Origin: Erythroxylum novogranatense
Lineage: Eukaryota; Streptophyta; Magnoliopsida; Malpighiales; Erythroxylaceae
DNA: 64,000 nt
Reading direction: 5' to 3'
Assembly: GCA_029891385.1 (NCBI GenBank)
Contig: CM057227.1
Span: 96,291,818-96,355,817, forward strand
Shown: positions 36,591 to 48,920 of the stretch, in pieces
Position numbering within the stretch: position 1 is the first letter of the stretch
Layout of the letters: each line of letters opens with the position of its first letter
The notes under the pieces: generated by a model
What the model saw: only the letters and a program-made list of their open reading frames with translations
Told to the model about the DNA's origin: nothing
Databases searched by the model: none
Program-made: the position numbers and the translations under genes

Positions 36591-37315
36591 ATATATGATG
36601 GGTGTCGAATCCACCAAAAATAATTCCCAAACACCAAACAAATATAAATTGCGCACAGTGGTAAATGGGGTCGATCCATAGAGAATGGAATAAATTGATT
36701 CTATTCAAATACCAAAGAATGAATGAAATTAATTAAAAGGGGGGGTTTTGGAGTTTTCTACTAAAACTACTAATTGAACTAATCACTAATGAATTATTAA
36801 CTCAATAAATAAAATAACTATGATTCAACCAACAAAGAACGCAGATAAAATTGATTAACTCAATAAACTAAAACTTAGCCAGGGAATTCCTAATTATTAT
36901 ACATCGACTGCGATCATTGACTCAAATATTTTCTTGGTTTAATAATAGGTTAGCTATGGTTACCAACTACCTCTGGCTCCCTCGTTTCTTCTTAATCTTA
37001 GAATAATCAAAGAGACTCCTTTGGACTATTTCCTAATTAACTAATAACCCATTCGAGACTCTCTCCGAGATTTAATTAATTAACAGCATTAAACTCTAAA
37101 GAAACACTAACCCTAACTTACTACGCACTGACTCATGCTTCATCTAGATAGATCGCAAGTTTCTTAACACGAAATCAGACAAGTATTATGTCCTAGTGCC
37201 AATTGCCACAAACACTAATCACCCAGTTAACACCACCAAGTAAATCAGTTGGTGATATGCAAATTAACTAACTCTACAATCTAGCCCTAATCGCAGAATC
37301 AATTAATAAACAATG

Positions 37316-40300
37316 TGTAACATCCCATTACTAGTGGAAAGGGTAGCATGGTATATGTGAGTGGCTCATGAGAGTTAGTGATGCACGTCCATGTTCATGC
37401 ATGATATGCCATACACTTACACATAAATAGTGAATTTATTTGCACATGAAATAATTGTACATGCATTCATGAATAATTCCGGGTATGATTGGATTAATCT
37501 ATGAATTTTTAGACTTACGGATGTTTTTGCATTGAAAATATTAGTAATTGGTGGAAATATTGTATTTGTATATGTTGGTGAAGTTATGGAGTATTGAGAA
37601 AGATATATTGATAATAGGGAACAAGAAATTAATTAAATGAAGTTTTGGAGATAGTTGGGTTGTAAAGATGACAGTCAAGGAAATTAGTTCAAAAGAAACT
37701 AAGTTGGAACTTGGGTATTGGAGTGACAAGTGTCACTTAGGCCTTGTACTCTAGCTAAGAGTAGGTTTCTATTCCTTGAGAATTGACAGGTTAAGTCTTG
37801 TCCAAGTCCCTTCCTTTTTATCATCTTCCTAAAACTTCTCTCTCTTCGAAACACAGAGTTTTCCATCAAAATATCTTCTAAGGGACTTCTGTGTTCTTCC
37901 TTTCCTTCACCAAACTTACTTTGTCTTTTGTGTCATCTACTCTAAGGAAAAACCAGAAGCTGATCATTTCTCTCAGCGAAGTATGAAAACGTGTGGAGTT
38001 TAGGGCTTGAAGATTTTGGGATTTTCAGTAGGTAAGTGTTAGAGAAATCCTTTGCTGTTAGGGATTTGTGAAATAAAATTGTTAAATTACTGTCATCTGC
38101 ATGGAAAATGTACTTTATGTGTTTGTTCATAAATACTGGATAGTTGGGGAGAAATAAATTTAGTTATGGTGTTAAATTAGCTTTGAGAAAACTTTTGGTG
38201 TTTGGTGACGTAAAGTGTTGAAAGTTAGAAAATCTGGAAAATTTCTCACTAAATATGCTTCAGTACTTTAGCCATAACATTTTCTGTGGTTGTCCAAATG
38301 AGATGATTCTTAATTCGGAGTAAACTAGGAATATATGGATACAATTCGTATGAAGACATCGAATTTCAGTTCTATCTCTAAGAGTCTCAAAAGTTGTCTC
38401 GAAGTTGAGAACTGGGTGCAAGATGTTGAGAGTTGAGCAAAAATTCATGTTCCAACATCGGGAGGAAATATGGAGCTGATTTAGATAGATTTTGGTAAAG
38501 TTGCCTTCTGAAAAGTTGTAGATCTTTCTTTTATCTTTCCAACGGTATAAAGTTTGTAAATTTTGTATATCGGAGTCAAAAGTTATGATTGTTATAAGTG
38601 GAGATGTTCTGGAGCAAAAGCAGATGATGGAAATGAGACGATAGAAAAGCAGACGATGAAAATGAGACGATAGAAAAGCAGACGATGGAAATGAGATGAT
38701 AGAAAAGCAGATGATGGAAATGAGATGATAGAAAAGTAGACGATTGAAATGAGACGATAGAAAAGCAGACGATGGAAATGAGACGATAGAAAAGCTCAGA
38801 CGAAAGCAAGAACTGATTGGAGTCTTTTGGTCATAACTTTTTCTCTAGACCTCCAAATGACCTGATTTTTGAAGCATTGGATTCCTAACACATTTCTTTA
38901 TCCCTCCACAAAAATTTATGGTTTTTCGTATTAAATTAGAAATGATAAATTGAATCAAAGTAAGGGTATCGGTGGAAGGAGCATGAACTGAATATTTCAC
39001 TGAACGTATTTCAGTATTTTGACGATATCTTGGTCTATAGGATTCCGATTGAAGTGATTCTTGATTTTTAGTAAACTAGAGTAATAGGGCTACAAATCAT
39101 ATAAAGAAGTTGAATCTCGATCCAGTCTCTAAGGTGTTCAATTTCTGGATGGAATTTGGATATAGTACTCTATTTTAGAGAGGAATGGTCCGAATATGTT
39201 TGAGGCATATCTTCCAAATTACTGAACTGAATTGAGTGAAATTAGAGGCGATGGAAAGATAAAAGATAGAGGAAAACTTTTCTAGAAGAGAGTGAGCTCA
39301 AATTTCACAAGTTTTGCCTCCTGATTGAATGTGAACAGTAAACCCGAAAGGGTATTTCAGAAAGTCTGAAAGTAAGCCAGTGACAAACGAATTGTGATTT
39401 CAATGGTTCTAGAGAGGCAGAAACCTAAGTGTTAGTTATGCTTAAATGAATTTTGGTATGGGATAGTGTTGAGATGAATCAAAGAGCGATACCCGAGATT
39501 TATCATGAATATGCATTGTACATAATACATCTCATACATGTACATTGTTGAACACTCTTAATGGTGCAAATTTTGATATCATGTATGCTATTTGTTATAG
39601 AGGAGCAACTGGAACGTCAACTTCCAGACGTTGCTAGATCTTCTAGGCGTTAGTTTCGGGAGCAACCAGTGAGTAACCTAGTTGGTTCCTCAATTTCTGA
39701 TTAATAAATGCTTTGTGTGAACTGTTTACAAATGTGAATTGTATGATTACGGGAATGGTTAGGATTGAAATGCATGCTTCTGATAAATTGGAATTGACTG
39801 CTACGTGCTTTTTGAGAAATTGTGATAAACGGGCTTTCATAGCCATATGACTGTGAATTATTGAGCATTTGCATTTCTTGCATAAATGCATGAACAGATA
39901 ATGAACGTTGTGACCTGAGTCGCCATTAATACTGAAAAGAGCTTTGAGCTCGAACACTGTTACTGAATCGGGCCTCGAGCTCGAGGGGAGTTAGTGCATC
40001 CTGCATGAGGGCTCTCCTATTCCCTAGACGCGTCCACTGAACACTGATTACTGATTTAGCGCTCGGTCACAACACTGAAACAAACTGGAAAAGAGTCACA
40101 TATACATTGCATACAAATGAGTTAACTGATTTGTGATAATTACTGAGTTCCGTGATGGCATGAGAAATTGCAAACTGTTATATGATAATTGAATATTTTG
40201 TGTGATGTCTTTGCACGCAATTTGCGTAATGCATGAATTGAGTGAACCATCGATGATGGTTTTTCATTGAGTTCGCAAACTCACCCAAAATTGCATCTAT

Positions 40301-40694
40301 TTTTTAGGTCTGATAGATTAGACCCCTAGCTCCAGAGATATACTTTTCTTGCCGCGTGAGCGCATTGGCAAGAGAAGCGATGGCACACAGGTCGGTCAGC
40401 TGGGATTGATTTTGAGGATGACATAGTATAGACTTTTTTATAAGTTTCCTTTTTGGGAGTAGTGTATTTAGACCGAAGGGAACTGATAGACTTGTCTATA
40501 TTTCTGTTTGATGTTATGAAATGAGAATAGCATTATGGTTTTAAAAATTTAGTGATTTTGATATTGCGGTTTTATTGTATTGATGCCATGTGGATTATAG
40601 AAATGATCGAACGTAGTGCACCCTTATTGTGGGATATGCGTCGGTACGACCCACGGGCATCCCGGTGCGTACCCTACGGTAAGGGGGCGCTACA
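37316..40694. mobile_element. 3.38-kb LTR-like insertion, probable solo LTR (gypsy Tekay/Del-like)
   Basis: Starts TGTAACATCCC and ends GGGGGCGCTACA. It is flanked by CAATG on both sides (37311-37315, 40695-40699). The empty site is seen in the other LTR near 52928. TG...CA ends, a 5-bp target duplication, length and lack of ORFs fit a solo LTR. The TGTAAC/GTTACA-type ends recall the Tekay/Del branch of Ty3/gypsy; that lineage call is inference. It contains a 29-bp minisatellite and a diverged internal duplication (about 38235-38440 versus 38985-39190). Confidence 0.7.
38616..38789. repeat. 29-bp minisatellite, six copies
   Basis: Six head-to-tail copies of a purine-rich 29-bp unit (AAAAGCAGACGATGGAAATG plus nine bases), starting at 38616, 38645, 38674, 38703, 38732 and 38761, each with 0-3 changes. 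A partial seventh follows. Confidence 0.95.
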
Positions 40695-41514
40695 CAATGA
40701 CAGTAAAACGGAAACAATACAAATATTATAAACCAAATAATTAGAACAAATAGGTCTCACGAGTCAAAGCATAACAATTGGAATTCCCCAACTAGAACAG
40801 TTTAGCTACTCATAACGGAATTAAAGAAAATAAGGTTCTTAATTAACATATTCTAAATAAAAAAGGAAAGAAAAAAAACTAGAAGATCTCCCTAAAACAC
40901 CGATGCTGATTGTTTCCCTCTCTGATTGCCACTGCTCATTAACCCCCAAGTGCCGCTACTCATCGCTGTCTTGTCCTCCTGCGTGAATTTCTTTATTTTC
41001 TTTCTTTCTTCCACTCAGCCGCCGCCCCTCCTTTGGCTTGTTGTGCCTTTCATGTTTTATTCCACGTCCGCCCTCTACCTTCTCTTGATTGATTTAATTA
41101 ACTCCTACCTTAAAAACCTCCACGTGTTGCCTTGAAAAAGAACGCTTGCCCTCATGATCTCTTGGCTGATTGTTGATTATCCATTGGTCCACGTCGTTCC
41201 CTTTTGATGTTAAATTTTCTGCTGCCTCCTTGCTTTGTGCGTCATTGTTGCTAATTGACTTATTGCTCATGTGATTTTAATTTGCTGTCCTCATTTGGCT
41301 GATTCAAATAATTAATTGGACAATTAAAATGTCCCACCTTTATTCCTGTAGCCTAAATTAGTTGTTGTTTTCCTCTTAATTTCTCACATCATGCAAAAAT
41401 TATAATTCCCTACAAGGAAATATCAAATCAAATTAAGTCCCAATAATTAAATCAATAAGAGGAATAAAAAAAGAATAATTAAAACATAAATATTAGACAA
41501 ATATGCACTTATCA

Positions 41515-41534
41515 AATCTCCCCACACTTAGATG
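41515..41534 (-). other. Polypurine tract of Athila element 2
   Basis: On the minus strand AAGTGTGGGGAGATT immediately precedes the 3' LTR. It is nearly the same tract as in Athila element 1. Confidence 0.75.
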
Positions 41535-42554
41535 ATGCTTGTCCTCAAGCATAAAAGAGGACCAAGACACAATGAAAAACCGCTCCACTCAATGAAACAT
41601 GCATAAAGGTAATGTAAACTAGGAATGAGAGCGCAATCTTGACCCAATGTCAATGAAATGTCAAAAAAAATGCAACAAATTTCCTACACGAGAAGACACA
41701 AGCTTGAACTCAAATTGAAGCGCATGCATGAATTACCGAATTTTAATTAAAAACCAATCAAGCCTAGAAAACACATTTCACTTATCAGGTGGTTAGCCTA
41801 CATGAGGAACTCCGAATTTATGTGGTAGTCATGGGAAGATCGGTTTAATCTTATTTGCTTAATTAGTTTTTTTTAATTACTCGGAATTGTCATTGGCCTT
41901 TTTACGCGAACGCAAACATTTGTGATGAATGTCGTCCGATTACTCGGTCAATCCTGGCGCCAAGTGGCCTTAGCCTTACTCGTGATTACTCAGCTGCTTG
42001 CACTATATTTTTCCCTTTTTTTTTTCCGAGTAATCAGAGGAGTAGTTGGTTGCCTCACACGTCCTAGTTGTTCAAGACCTTTTTACGCGAGTGCAAACAT
42101 TTGTGATGAATGTCACCCGGTTACTCAATCTCGTCCAACCTTTAGACGGATTTTTGGCTTCGCTCACAATCACCTTTGGCGATTGGCAGAACGAATCTAA
42201 CACCCTTTTTATTTTTATTCTTCATTCCCTTTCTCCACCATAATTTCCCACCATCAATCGAAAGTTCAACACATATACTAACTCAACTTCTAAGCTTAAC
42301 ATGACTCTAGACAAGAAAGGCACCGATTAATCACACAATTTTTTTTAAATTCTAACCAATTAACTCGGGCCTGCAACTTCAACATATAGGACAAAATCAT
42401 TAACATTTAATTAACATTAAGCAACAAGGGACTCAATCATACTCTCGACTCCTTTAAAACAATCCACCATTACCTAAGTCACAACAATTCATCACAATTC
42501 ATCAAGCAAAATGGAGCAAAAGAGGATTCCTAAGCACAGCCCAAAGTAATGCAT
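41535..42554. other. 3' non-coding part of Athila element 2
   Basis: No gene. A segment of about 55 bp (TTTTTACGCGAACGCAAACA and following) at about 41898 recurs at about 42082 with few changes, a direct repeat with a 184-bp period. Confidence 0.55.
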
Positions 42555-43148
42555 CAAACAAGAACAATATTCAACAGAAACTCTCCACTGCTGATCGACT
42601 TCCCTACATTCAGATTGACCGCTATTGCCCCTTGTGCTCACAACAGATGGAGACATGCTCCCATCTATTTTTCGAGTGCTCCTTCACCAAAGCTATTTGG
42701 GAATATCTCTCTGTTATACATTCTCGCAAGCTCTGGGTGACTCTCGTTGAGATCTCTCATTCTATTGCTATCCAGGCCGCTAACCGTAGACCTCTCCTCA
42801 CCACGGTTTTGGGTGTATGTATCTATTCGATTTGGCGCGAACGCAATCTTCGTCGTTTTCAACAAACAACGTCATCGAAGGAATGCCTCATCTCTTTGAT
42901 CTTGTCCAACATTCGTGAATTGGTTGTGGCCAAACGTCTCCCCGTGTGTTGCTCTGCATGCGCTTTCATTACGTCTTTAATGTGCTGCTGCCTCACTTCC
43001 TCTGAGCACTAGCCTGTGGCTTTGGATACAACTCATGTTCTTTAGTTTCTTGTTTTCTTTCTCGTTTCTAGTTAGGGGTCCCCCCTTGTTTCCCTGGTGT
43101 ACTCTGTCATATTCTTCATTTATTAAATTCATTTCTATTAAAAAAAAA
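42555..43148 (+). pseudogene. LINE (L1-type) 3' end with zf-RVT domain
   Basis: A plus-strand fragment, opposite to its host element. The text contains LSTADRLPYIQIDRYCPLC, then ETCSHLFFECSFTKAIWEYL, the zinc-binding C-terminal region of plant LINE reverse transcriptases. The ORF at 42632-43012 ends at a TAG. A 3' tail of about 130 bp runs into an A-run at 43139-43148. Typical 5'-truncated LINE copy; no RT core. I did not find a convincing target duplication. Confidence 0.8.
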
Positions 43149-43504
43149 CTATAAATCTCCTCCCCACACTTAAAGCATGCGTTGTCCTCAACGTAAAAGT
43201 AAATGAAAAGGGTAAATCGAGGACTTCCCTGAACCCGAAAAGTGTCGCCTCCAGATGGTCGAGGCGATCGAGGATGGTGATCTTTCTTGGTACGTCAGGT
43301 GTGGGAAGTTATCCAACGCCGAACCTCCTGAAAGACATAAGGAATGAGGGGAAAAGATCAAAACAAAAAGGGAAGGAAACAAACGAGAAAAAAAAACACA
43401 AAACAAAGCAAAAGAAAAGAAAGAAAAATAAAAATAAAAATATGGGCTGCCTCCCATTAGCGCCCTTGTTTTACGTCCTAGGCTCGACGATCCTCGTCTC
43501 GATG

Positions 43505-45538
43505 TTAACCACCTAAATATGCGTATTTCAAATGCTCGGGAAGCTTTCTGAGCTCCAGCTTTGGGGCCTGCAAAATCGAAGGTAACAATGTAGATTTTGA
43601 TCGTGATAGCTTAATAGGCACAAATTTCATACTTGTAGCCTTAAGAGCTTCTAGGGCGTAAACCACATCAAGTATATCATCAAAAAATTCAAACTGATCA
43701 GCAAATCTCCTAACTCTATCAACAGACATGCTATGACACAAAGCATAATTCAACTCATCATCATAATTTAATGCAAAAACCTCATGAGTCAAATCTTCAA
43801 TGATATCAACATTATAAACACAAGACATATCTTCAGCATGTTTCATGGCATCATAAACATTGAATTTCACCACTTCCCCAACAAACTCTAAAGTTAATGA
43901 ACCATTATGCACATCTATCTTTGCCTTAGCCGTGTTAAAGAAAGGCCTACCCAATAAGATATCAGAAGATTTAGATGAACTATCATTTTCCATATCAAGA
44001 ACAAAGAAATCAGTAGGAAAAATTAATCCATTAACATGAACTAGCACATCCTCTAAAACACCTTCAGGATAGACAATCGATCGATCCGCCAATTGAATTA
44101 TAACTCCATTACTAGTTAATGGACCAAGACCCAGAGAAGTATAAACAGATAAAGGCATCACATTAATAGAGGCTCCTAGGTCACACATAGCTTTACTTAT
44201 ACCAATATTCCCAATTTTGCAAGGAATGGAAAACATACCTTGGTCGCGAAACTTAGGAGGTAATTTCCTCTGTAAGATAGCCGAAACATTCTCACCCACA
44301 CTCACCCTTTCATTACCTGTTAACTTACGCTTGTTTGTGCATAAATCCTTAAGGAATTTGGCGTAGCGCAGAACCTGTTTAATGGCCTCGAGGAGCGGGA
44401 TGTTTACTTCGACTCTTTGGAATAACTCTATGATGCTTTTGTCTTCCCTTTCCTTTTTGCTCTGAGCCAGTCTCTGGGGGAATGGGGGTGGAACCACTAG
44501 AGGTTTGGGTTTCTGAGGATTTTCAGTGGACTGAATCTCAGATGTGGTCACGTAAGTTCCTTTCGCTTCTTCGTTACTCTCTGCACGGGAACCCCGAGAG
44601 TGGTCACTTTTAGGGTTCTTGTCGACTGAGGGCTGCAATTCCTTACCATTTCTTAAGATAATCGCGCTCACATTATGCCTCGGGTCGAGTTTCTGAGACG
44701 ACAGCTTGCCTTGAGTCTCCATTTTGCTAACTGAGGATGCTATCTGGCTCATTTGAGTCTCTAAAGTCTTCATACTCTCTTCTATCTTTTGAAATCTGGT
44801 TGCAGTGTCCTGTTGAAATTTCTCAGTATTAGTAGCTAACATACGGACAATTTCTTCAAGAGGTTTACCTGAGCTCGAAGGCTGTTGCGGTGGTGGTGGT
44901 CCATGATGGAAGTTCTGTTGGTTCGGTGGGTTGTTAGCATAACTGAAATTTGGGTGGCTTCTCTAACCGGGATTATAGGTGTTTGAATAGGGATCAAACT
45001 TTCTCTGTTGGAACCCAATAGCATTCACATTCTCCGGTGTTTCATCGTGGAGTGTTGGGCACGTATCGGTTGGGTGAGCTAGGCTGGTGCAGATGCCACA
45101 CGCCCTCGCAAGTGGAGGAGTACCTACATTCAAATTCTGGACCAAATTTGTTAGCAAAGATTTGACCTCATTGAGAGAAGTAACATTTACCTCGTTCACT
45201 CTTCGTGGTATATCTTGCCGAGCACCGAATTGCTGGGAGTTTGCTGCCATGGTTGATATCAACTCCCGGGCTTCGGCTGGGGTTTTGCTGACAATGGCCC
45301 CACCACTTGCGGCGTCCATCATTCTGCGCTCCATTGGAATCAGACCCTCATAGAAATACTGGATGATCAATTGTTCGGATATGCCATGCTGCAGGCAACT
45401 TGCTAAAATTCTCTTGTACCTCTCCCAGTACTCGTAGAGGTTCTCTGAATCCTTCTGCTTAATGCCACATATTTCACGCCTGATGTTGGCAGCTCGGGAT
45501 GCTGGGAAATATTTCTCTAGAAACTGTCGGGACATCCC
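43505..45538 (-). pseudogene. Gag (C-terminal part) and protease of Athila element 2
   Basis: Downstream part of a gag-protease frame interrupted by the copia insertion. 44963-45538 carries the C-terminal gag domain (QFLEKYFPASRAANIRREI, NLYEYWERYK, IQYFYEGL) and a zinc knuckle written CGICTSLAHPTDTC. A single TAG (44963-44965) then interrupts an otherwise continuous frame. The 445-residue piece (43505-44842) has a coiled-coil-like start, the AIILRNGKEL junction, and an intact protease active site (DLGASINVMP, LADRSIVYP, ILLGRPFF). Coding text stops in the linker at LPEHLKYAYLG. No RT follows. Except for the TAG and the insertion this is much better preserved than Athila element 1. Confidence 0.88.
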
Positions 45539-46566
45539 TGTAAGTGATCTAGAAGGGGGGTTGAATAGATCTTTAAAATTCTTTGTAAATTTCTACAAGA
45601 AAATCAGAAGTTAAAACACACAAAAATAATTTTGATAAACTTAATAGAAAAGTGTAGGGAAGAAGATCAAACACTCGTTTTTATAGAGGTTCGGTGCTAA
45701 GACCTACGTCCTCTACCTAAGCTCCCACTTAGGATTTTGCCAACCACTTTATTGCACACTTTGTAGTTGAGTGTGAACTTTTTACAACGCCACTTGAATT
45801 CCGGCTCAAGTAACCTTTTACACTCGATTTGTCTTCCGGCACAAATCCTACCTCACGTGACCTTCTCACTCGTCACTCAATTGTAACAAAACAATACAAA
45901 TATTGAAGAACAAATGCTCAATACAATTTGTAACAAAATAAGAGCAATAGTGAGCAATTTGAAGCAATATGAGAGTATTAGAACTTGTAGAACTTGTGTC
46001 ACTTCTTCCATCATCCTCTATTTATACTTGAAGAAATATAGCTGTTGGAGCTCTACTAGCCGTTGCTTAATTAGATATAGTCGTTCCTTGATAATCTCTA
46101 TTCCATTTTTAGCAAATTGGACCGTTGGAGCTGAATCTGTGCATCCATAAGTCGACTTGTTTCAACCATTTACGTAAAACTTGTAACTCCACTCTCCAAT
46201 AAGTCGACTTGTGCTGTATAAGTCGACTTGCCTGCCTCGATAAGTCGACTTGTGTGTTATAAGTCGACATGTCTTAATACATCTTCATATAAGTCGACTT
46301 GTACTGTTCTAGTTGACTTGTTATATTCAGACCTTGATGTAAGTCGACTTGTATTACCAAATCCTTTATTATCCTTAAACTTCATGCCATTTTTACTTAG
46401 TAGATAACTCCTAACTTGATTCCTCATTGATTAGACACTTGCTCATCTTGATTTACTCAATCCTTTCATTGAATAATACCTGAAATAATTTCTTAACTAT
46501 TTCTAGATATTTTATTATTATCAAAACATAAAGGGATTTAATTTGTCAACCCCCATTGGTCCAACA
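45539..46566 (-). repeat. Copia 3' LTR (left)
   Basis: 1028 bp. Near-identical to 50563-51610, differing by a few substitutions and by a 20-bp repeat-unit indel. The segment 46150-46355 contains six perfect copies of the palindrome AAGTCGACTT plus two variants. Confidence 0.95.
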
Positions 46567-46580
46567 ATCTCCCCCTTTTT
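46567..46580 (-). other. Polypurine tract of the nested copia
   Basis: Minus strand AAAAAGGGGGAGAT directly before the LTR start TGTTGGACC. Confidence 0.85.
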
Positions 46581-46978
46581 GATAATGACAAAATATTTAG
46601 AAATTGACAAGAAAATTGAAAAACATAAAATTTGATCAAGATTTCCCTTGTCTTGATTGGTTAGGTTAACTCCCCCTTAATTCATAAATCAATGATTAGA
46701 ATAGAATTCAATAAAATTGCAAATCAATGAAATGTTCAAATGAAATTTTCACTCCCCCTTAATCAAATATCAATTTCAATCTGACTCCCCCTTTTTGTCA
46801 TAATCAAAAATCAATGGAGAAAATAAACTCAATTGAAGATTAATGAAGATTGAAAACCAAACAACAAACACAAGTAGTAGTCATTACAAGAAAATGTCAA
46901 ACCAACACAAACACATAAACACACATAAAACAAACAAACATAAGTCGAAATGTTGGTCAAAGCACATTGCAATACACA

Positions 46979-47620
46979 TCATGAAGAATCATCGTGCCAA
47001 CACCCTAGCTTATCAAAAATCTTCTTAATGCTCTTCTCCAAGCGGGTAAGTATGCTGCGTTGTTCATAAATTTTTCTTTCCAGTCTAATCAAAGTGTCTT
47101 GTTGATCATCATGTCACTCATTTATCTCATCCAACTGATCCCGAATTTCCTGAAAATCAGCCTGGGATGTCTCACTTCTTCCAACATTACTAGGTCGTGA
47201 GCTACTTGGATGATCTGCTGTCCTATATCGTTTTCTCGAAGGAACCTGCTCACCCACCAAAGTTAACCCAAGTTTTTCAACGTGATAGGAATAGACCCAA
47301 CCTTTTTCAACTGTCCTCACCAGCTTCATGCTCCTTAAGTTGTAAGGTGTGAACCTCCAGCTCTGAGGATAAGGAAAACTAACATAGGAGTCCAAGTTGC
47401 ATCTCCTAACCTGAGAGATATGGGTGATCAGTGCGGCATACGACATTCCTTTATGCCGGACTAGTTTCCCCTTCAGCTGTCCACGTAATAAGCTCGCCTT
47501 TTTCCTTATCATCTGAATAATCAAACTCGGATAATTTATTTGCCGTCCTTCCTCCATATGCCACAGAATCTCCTTATCTAGAGAAGTAATCTGATTATTG
47601 CTCGCTTTCTTCGGATACAC
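46979..47620 (-). pseudogene. Extra ORF replacing RT/RNase H in the nested copia
   Basis: 168 residues (47114-47620), then one in-frame TGA, then 45 more residues in the same frame to the stop at 46979-46981. The N-terminal half (ILWHMEEGRQINYPSLIIQM, then SYAALITHIS) resembles the 'putative plant transposon protein' domain found as an accessory ORF in many plant retroelements. The middle is basic and Ser-rich. The end (QEIRDQLDEINE, and past the stop TLIRLERKIYEQRSILTRLE) is a heptad-rich coiled coil. It has no catalytic motif. It sits right after integrase, where copia has RT. Role unknown; the domain match is from memory and unverified. Confidence 0.6.
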
Positions 47621-48836
47621 TTAGTCCTATTATTATAAACTCTAAACGTCTTACTAGTTTGAGAATAACCAATAAACACACCAATATCAGATTTAGAGTC
47701 GAATTTTCCTAAATTGCTCTTTCCATTATTATGAATGAAAACTTTACAACCAAAAGGATGAAAATAAGAGATATTAGGTTTCTTACCTTTCCATAGCTCG
47801 TAAGGTGTCTTATTTTTGTCTCTTCGTAAGTGCACCCGGTTGATGACGTAACAAGCGGTGTTGACTGCTTCTGCCCAAAATGATTTAGGAAGATTGTACT
47901 CATTCAGCATAGTCCTGCTCATTTCTTCAAGTGAGCGATTTTTCCTTTCTATTACACCATTTTGTTGCGGAGTCCTTGGTGTCGAGAAATTATGTTCCAT
48001 TCCGTATTTGTCGCAAAGATTTTCGAAAGGTTCACATTCGAATTCTCCTCCATGATCGGTTCTAATTGCAACGATAGACAAATTTGTCTCATTTTGAACC
48101 AATCTACACCACTTGGTAAATTCATTAACGGTATCATTTTTATTCGCAAGAAATCTTACCCAAGTAAATCTAGAGAAATCATCCACAATAACAAGTACAT
48201 ATAATTTACCACTAAGACTAGCATGTCTAGATGGACCAATCAAATCCATATGCACAAGTTCAAGAATTCTAGAAGTACATATTTCTCTCTTTGGTTTAAA
48301 AGATTCTCTAACATATTTGCCTTTCAAACAGGACTCACACAAATGATCTTTAACAAATTTAATCTTAGGCAAACCTCTTACAATGTCATTCTTTGAAAGC
48401 TTAGAAATTAAAGGCAATGGTGCATGTCCTAATTTTCTATGCCATAAAAATGCATTTTTTTCCAATGTCACCAAACATTTTTCATTAAACGAACTATCAT
48501 CATGCAAGTCAACAATGTATGTGTTCCCATGTCTCAAACCAATAAAGGCAACATGATCATCCTTCTTAACTAAGCAATGTGATGATTCAAATGATACAAT
48601 ATAATTCATATCACAAAGTTGAGACACACTTAGTAAGTTATGTTTCAAGCCATCAACAAGCAACACATTGTCAATGGTAGGTAAAGGTTCCTTACCTACT
48701 TTACCAATGCCAATGACCTTACCTTTGTTGTTATCTCCAAAAGTGACATAACCTTGATTCTTTGGTCTAATTTCTACGAATAAACTTTTGTCTCCACTCA
48801 TGTGCCTTGAGCATCCACTATCAATATACCATGTGT
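47600..48836 (-). pseudogene. Protease end and integrase of the nested copia
   Basis: Starts at the protease active site (WYIDSGCSRHMSG, DSG intact) just after an upstream in-frame stop. Next is the pre-integrase region (FLWHRKLGHAPLPLISKL ... LCESCLKGK, the HHCC zinc site). The integrase core has Asp in LVHMDLIGPS, Asp in IRTDHGGEFE and Glu in NGVIERKNRSL, so the triad is complete. After the GYSQTSKTFRVYN segment, typical of the copia integrase C-terminus, the frame breaks and RT never appears. Integrase precedes the RT position, as in Ty1/copia. The domain looks capable of folding, but the polyprotein is not continuous. Confidence 0.9.
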
Positions 48837-48920
48837 TTGGAGGTTTTCATCCCTTGCTTGTACTGCAATAGACACATTCTTTCTTCTTATAGGTACCCAA
48901 GCCATTTTGGGTCCATTTTG

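Larger units (their letters stand above)
36596..41514 (-). repeat. LTR of Athila element 2 (3' LTR, left, interrupted)
   Basis: Matches 52202-53717 in two pieces, 36596-37315 and 40695-41514. The gap is the insertion at 37316-40694 with target duplication CAATG. Confidence 0.95.

Noticed and set aside
38616..38789. Six 29-bp direct repeats looked briefly like a CRISPR array.
   Set aside because: Units are contiguous with no spacers, and this is plant nuclear DNA inside an LTR-like insertion.
45914..46150. 78-residue ORF present in both copia LTRs (also 50939-51175).
   Set aside because: Shared only because the LTRs are duplicates; it has no domain and overlaps the LTR regulatory region.
47858..48346. 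Plus-strand ORFs opposite the copia integrase, and others opposite gag at 49356-49919.
   Set aside because: Shadows of well-supported minus-strand coding text.
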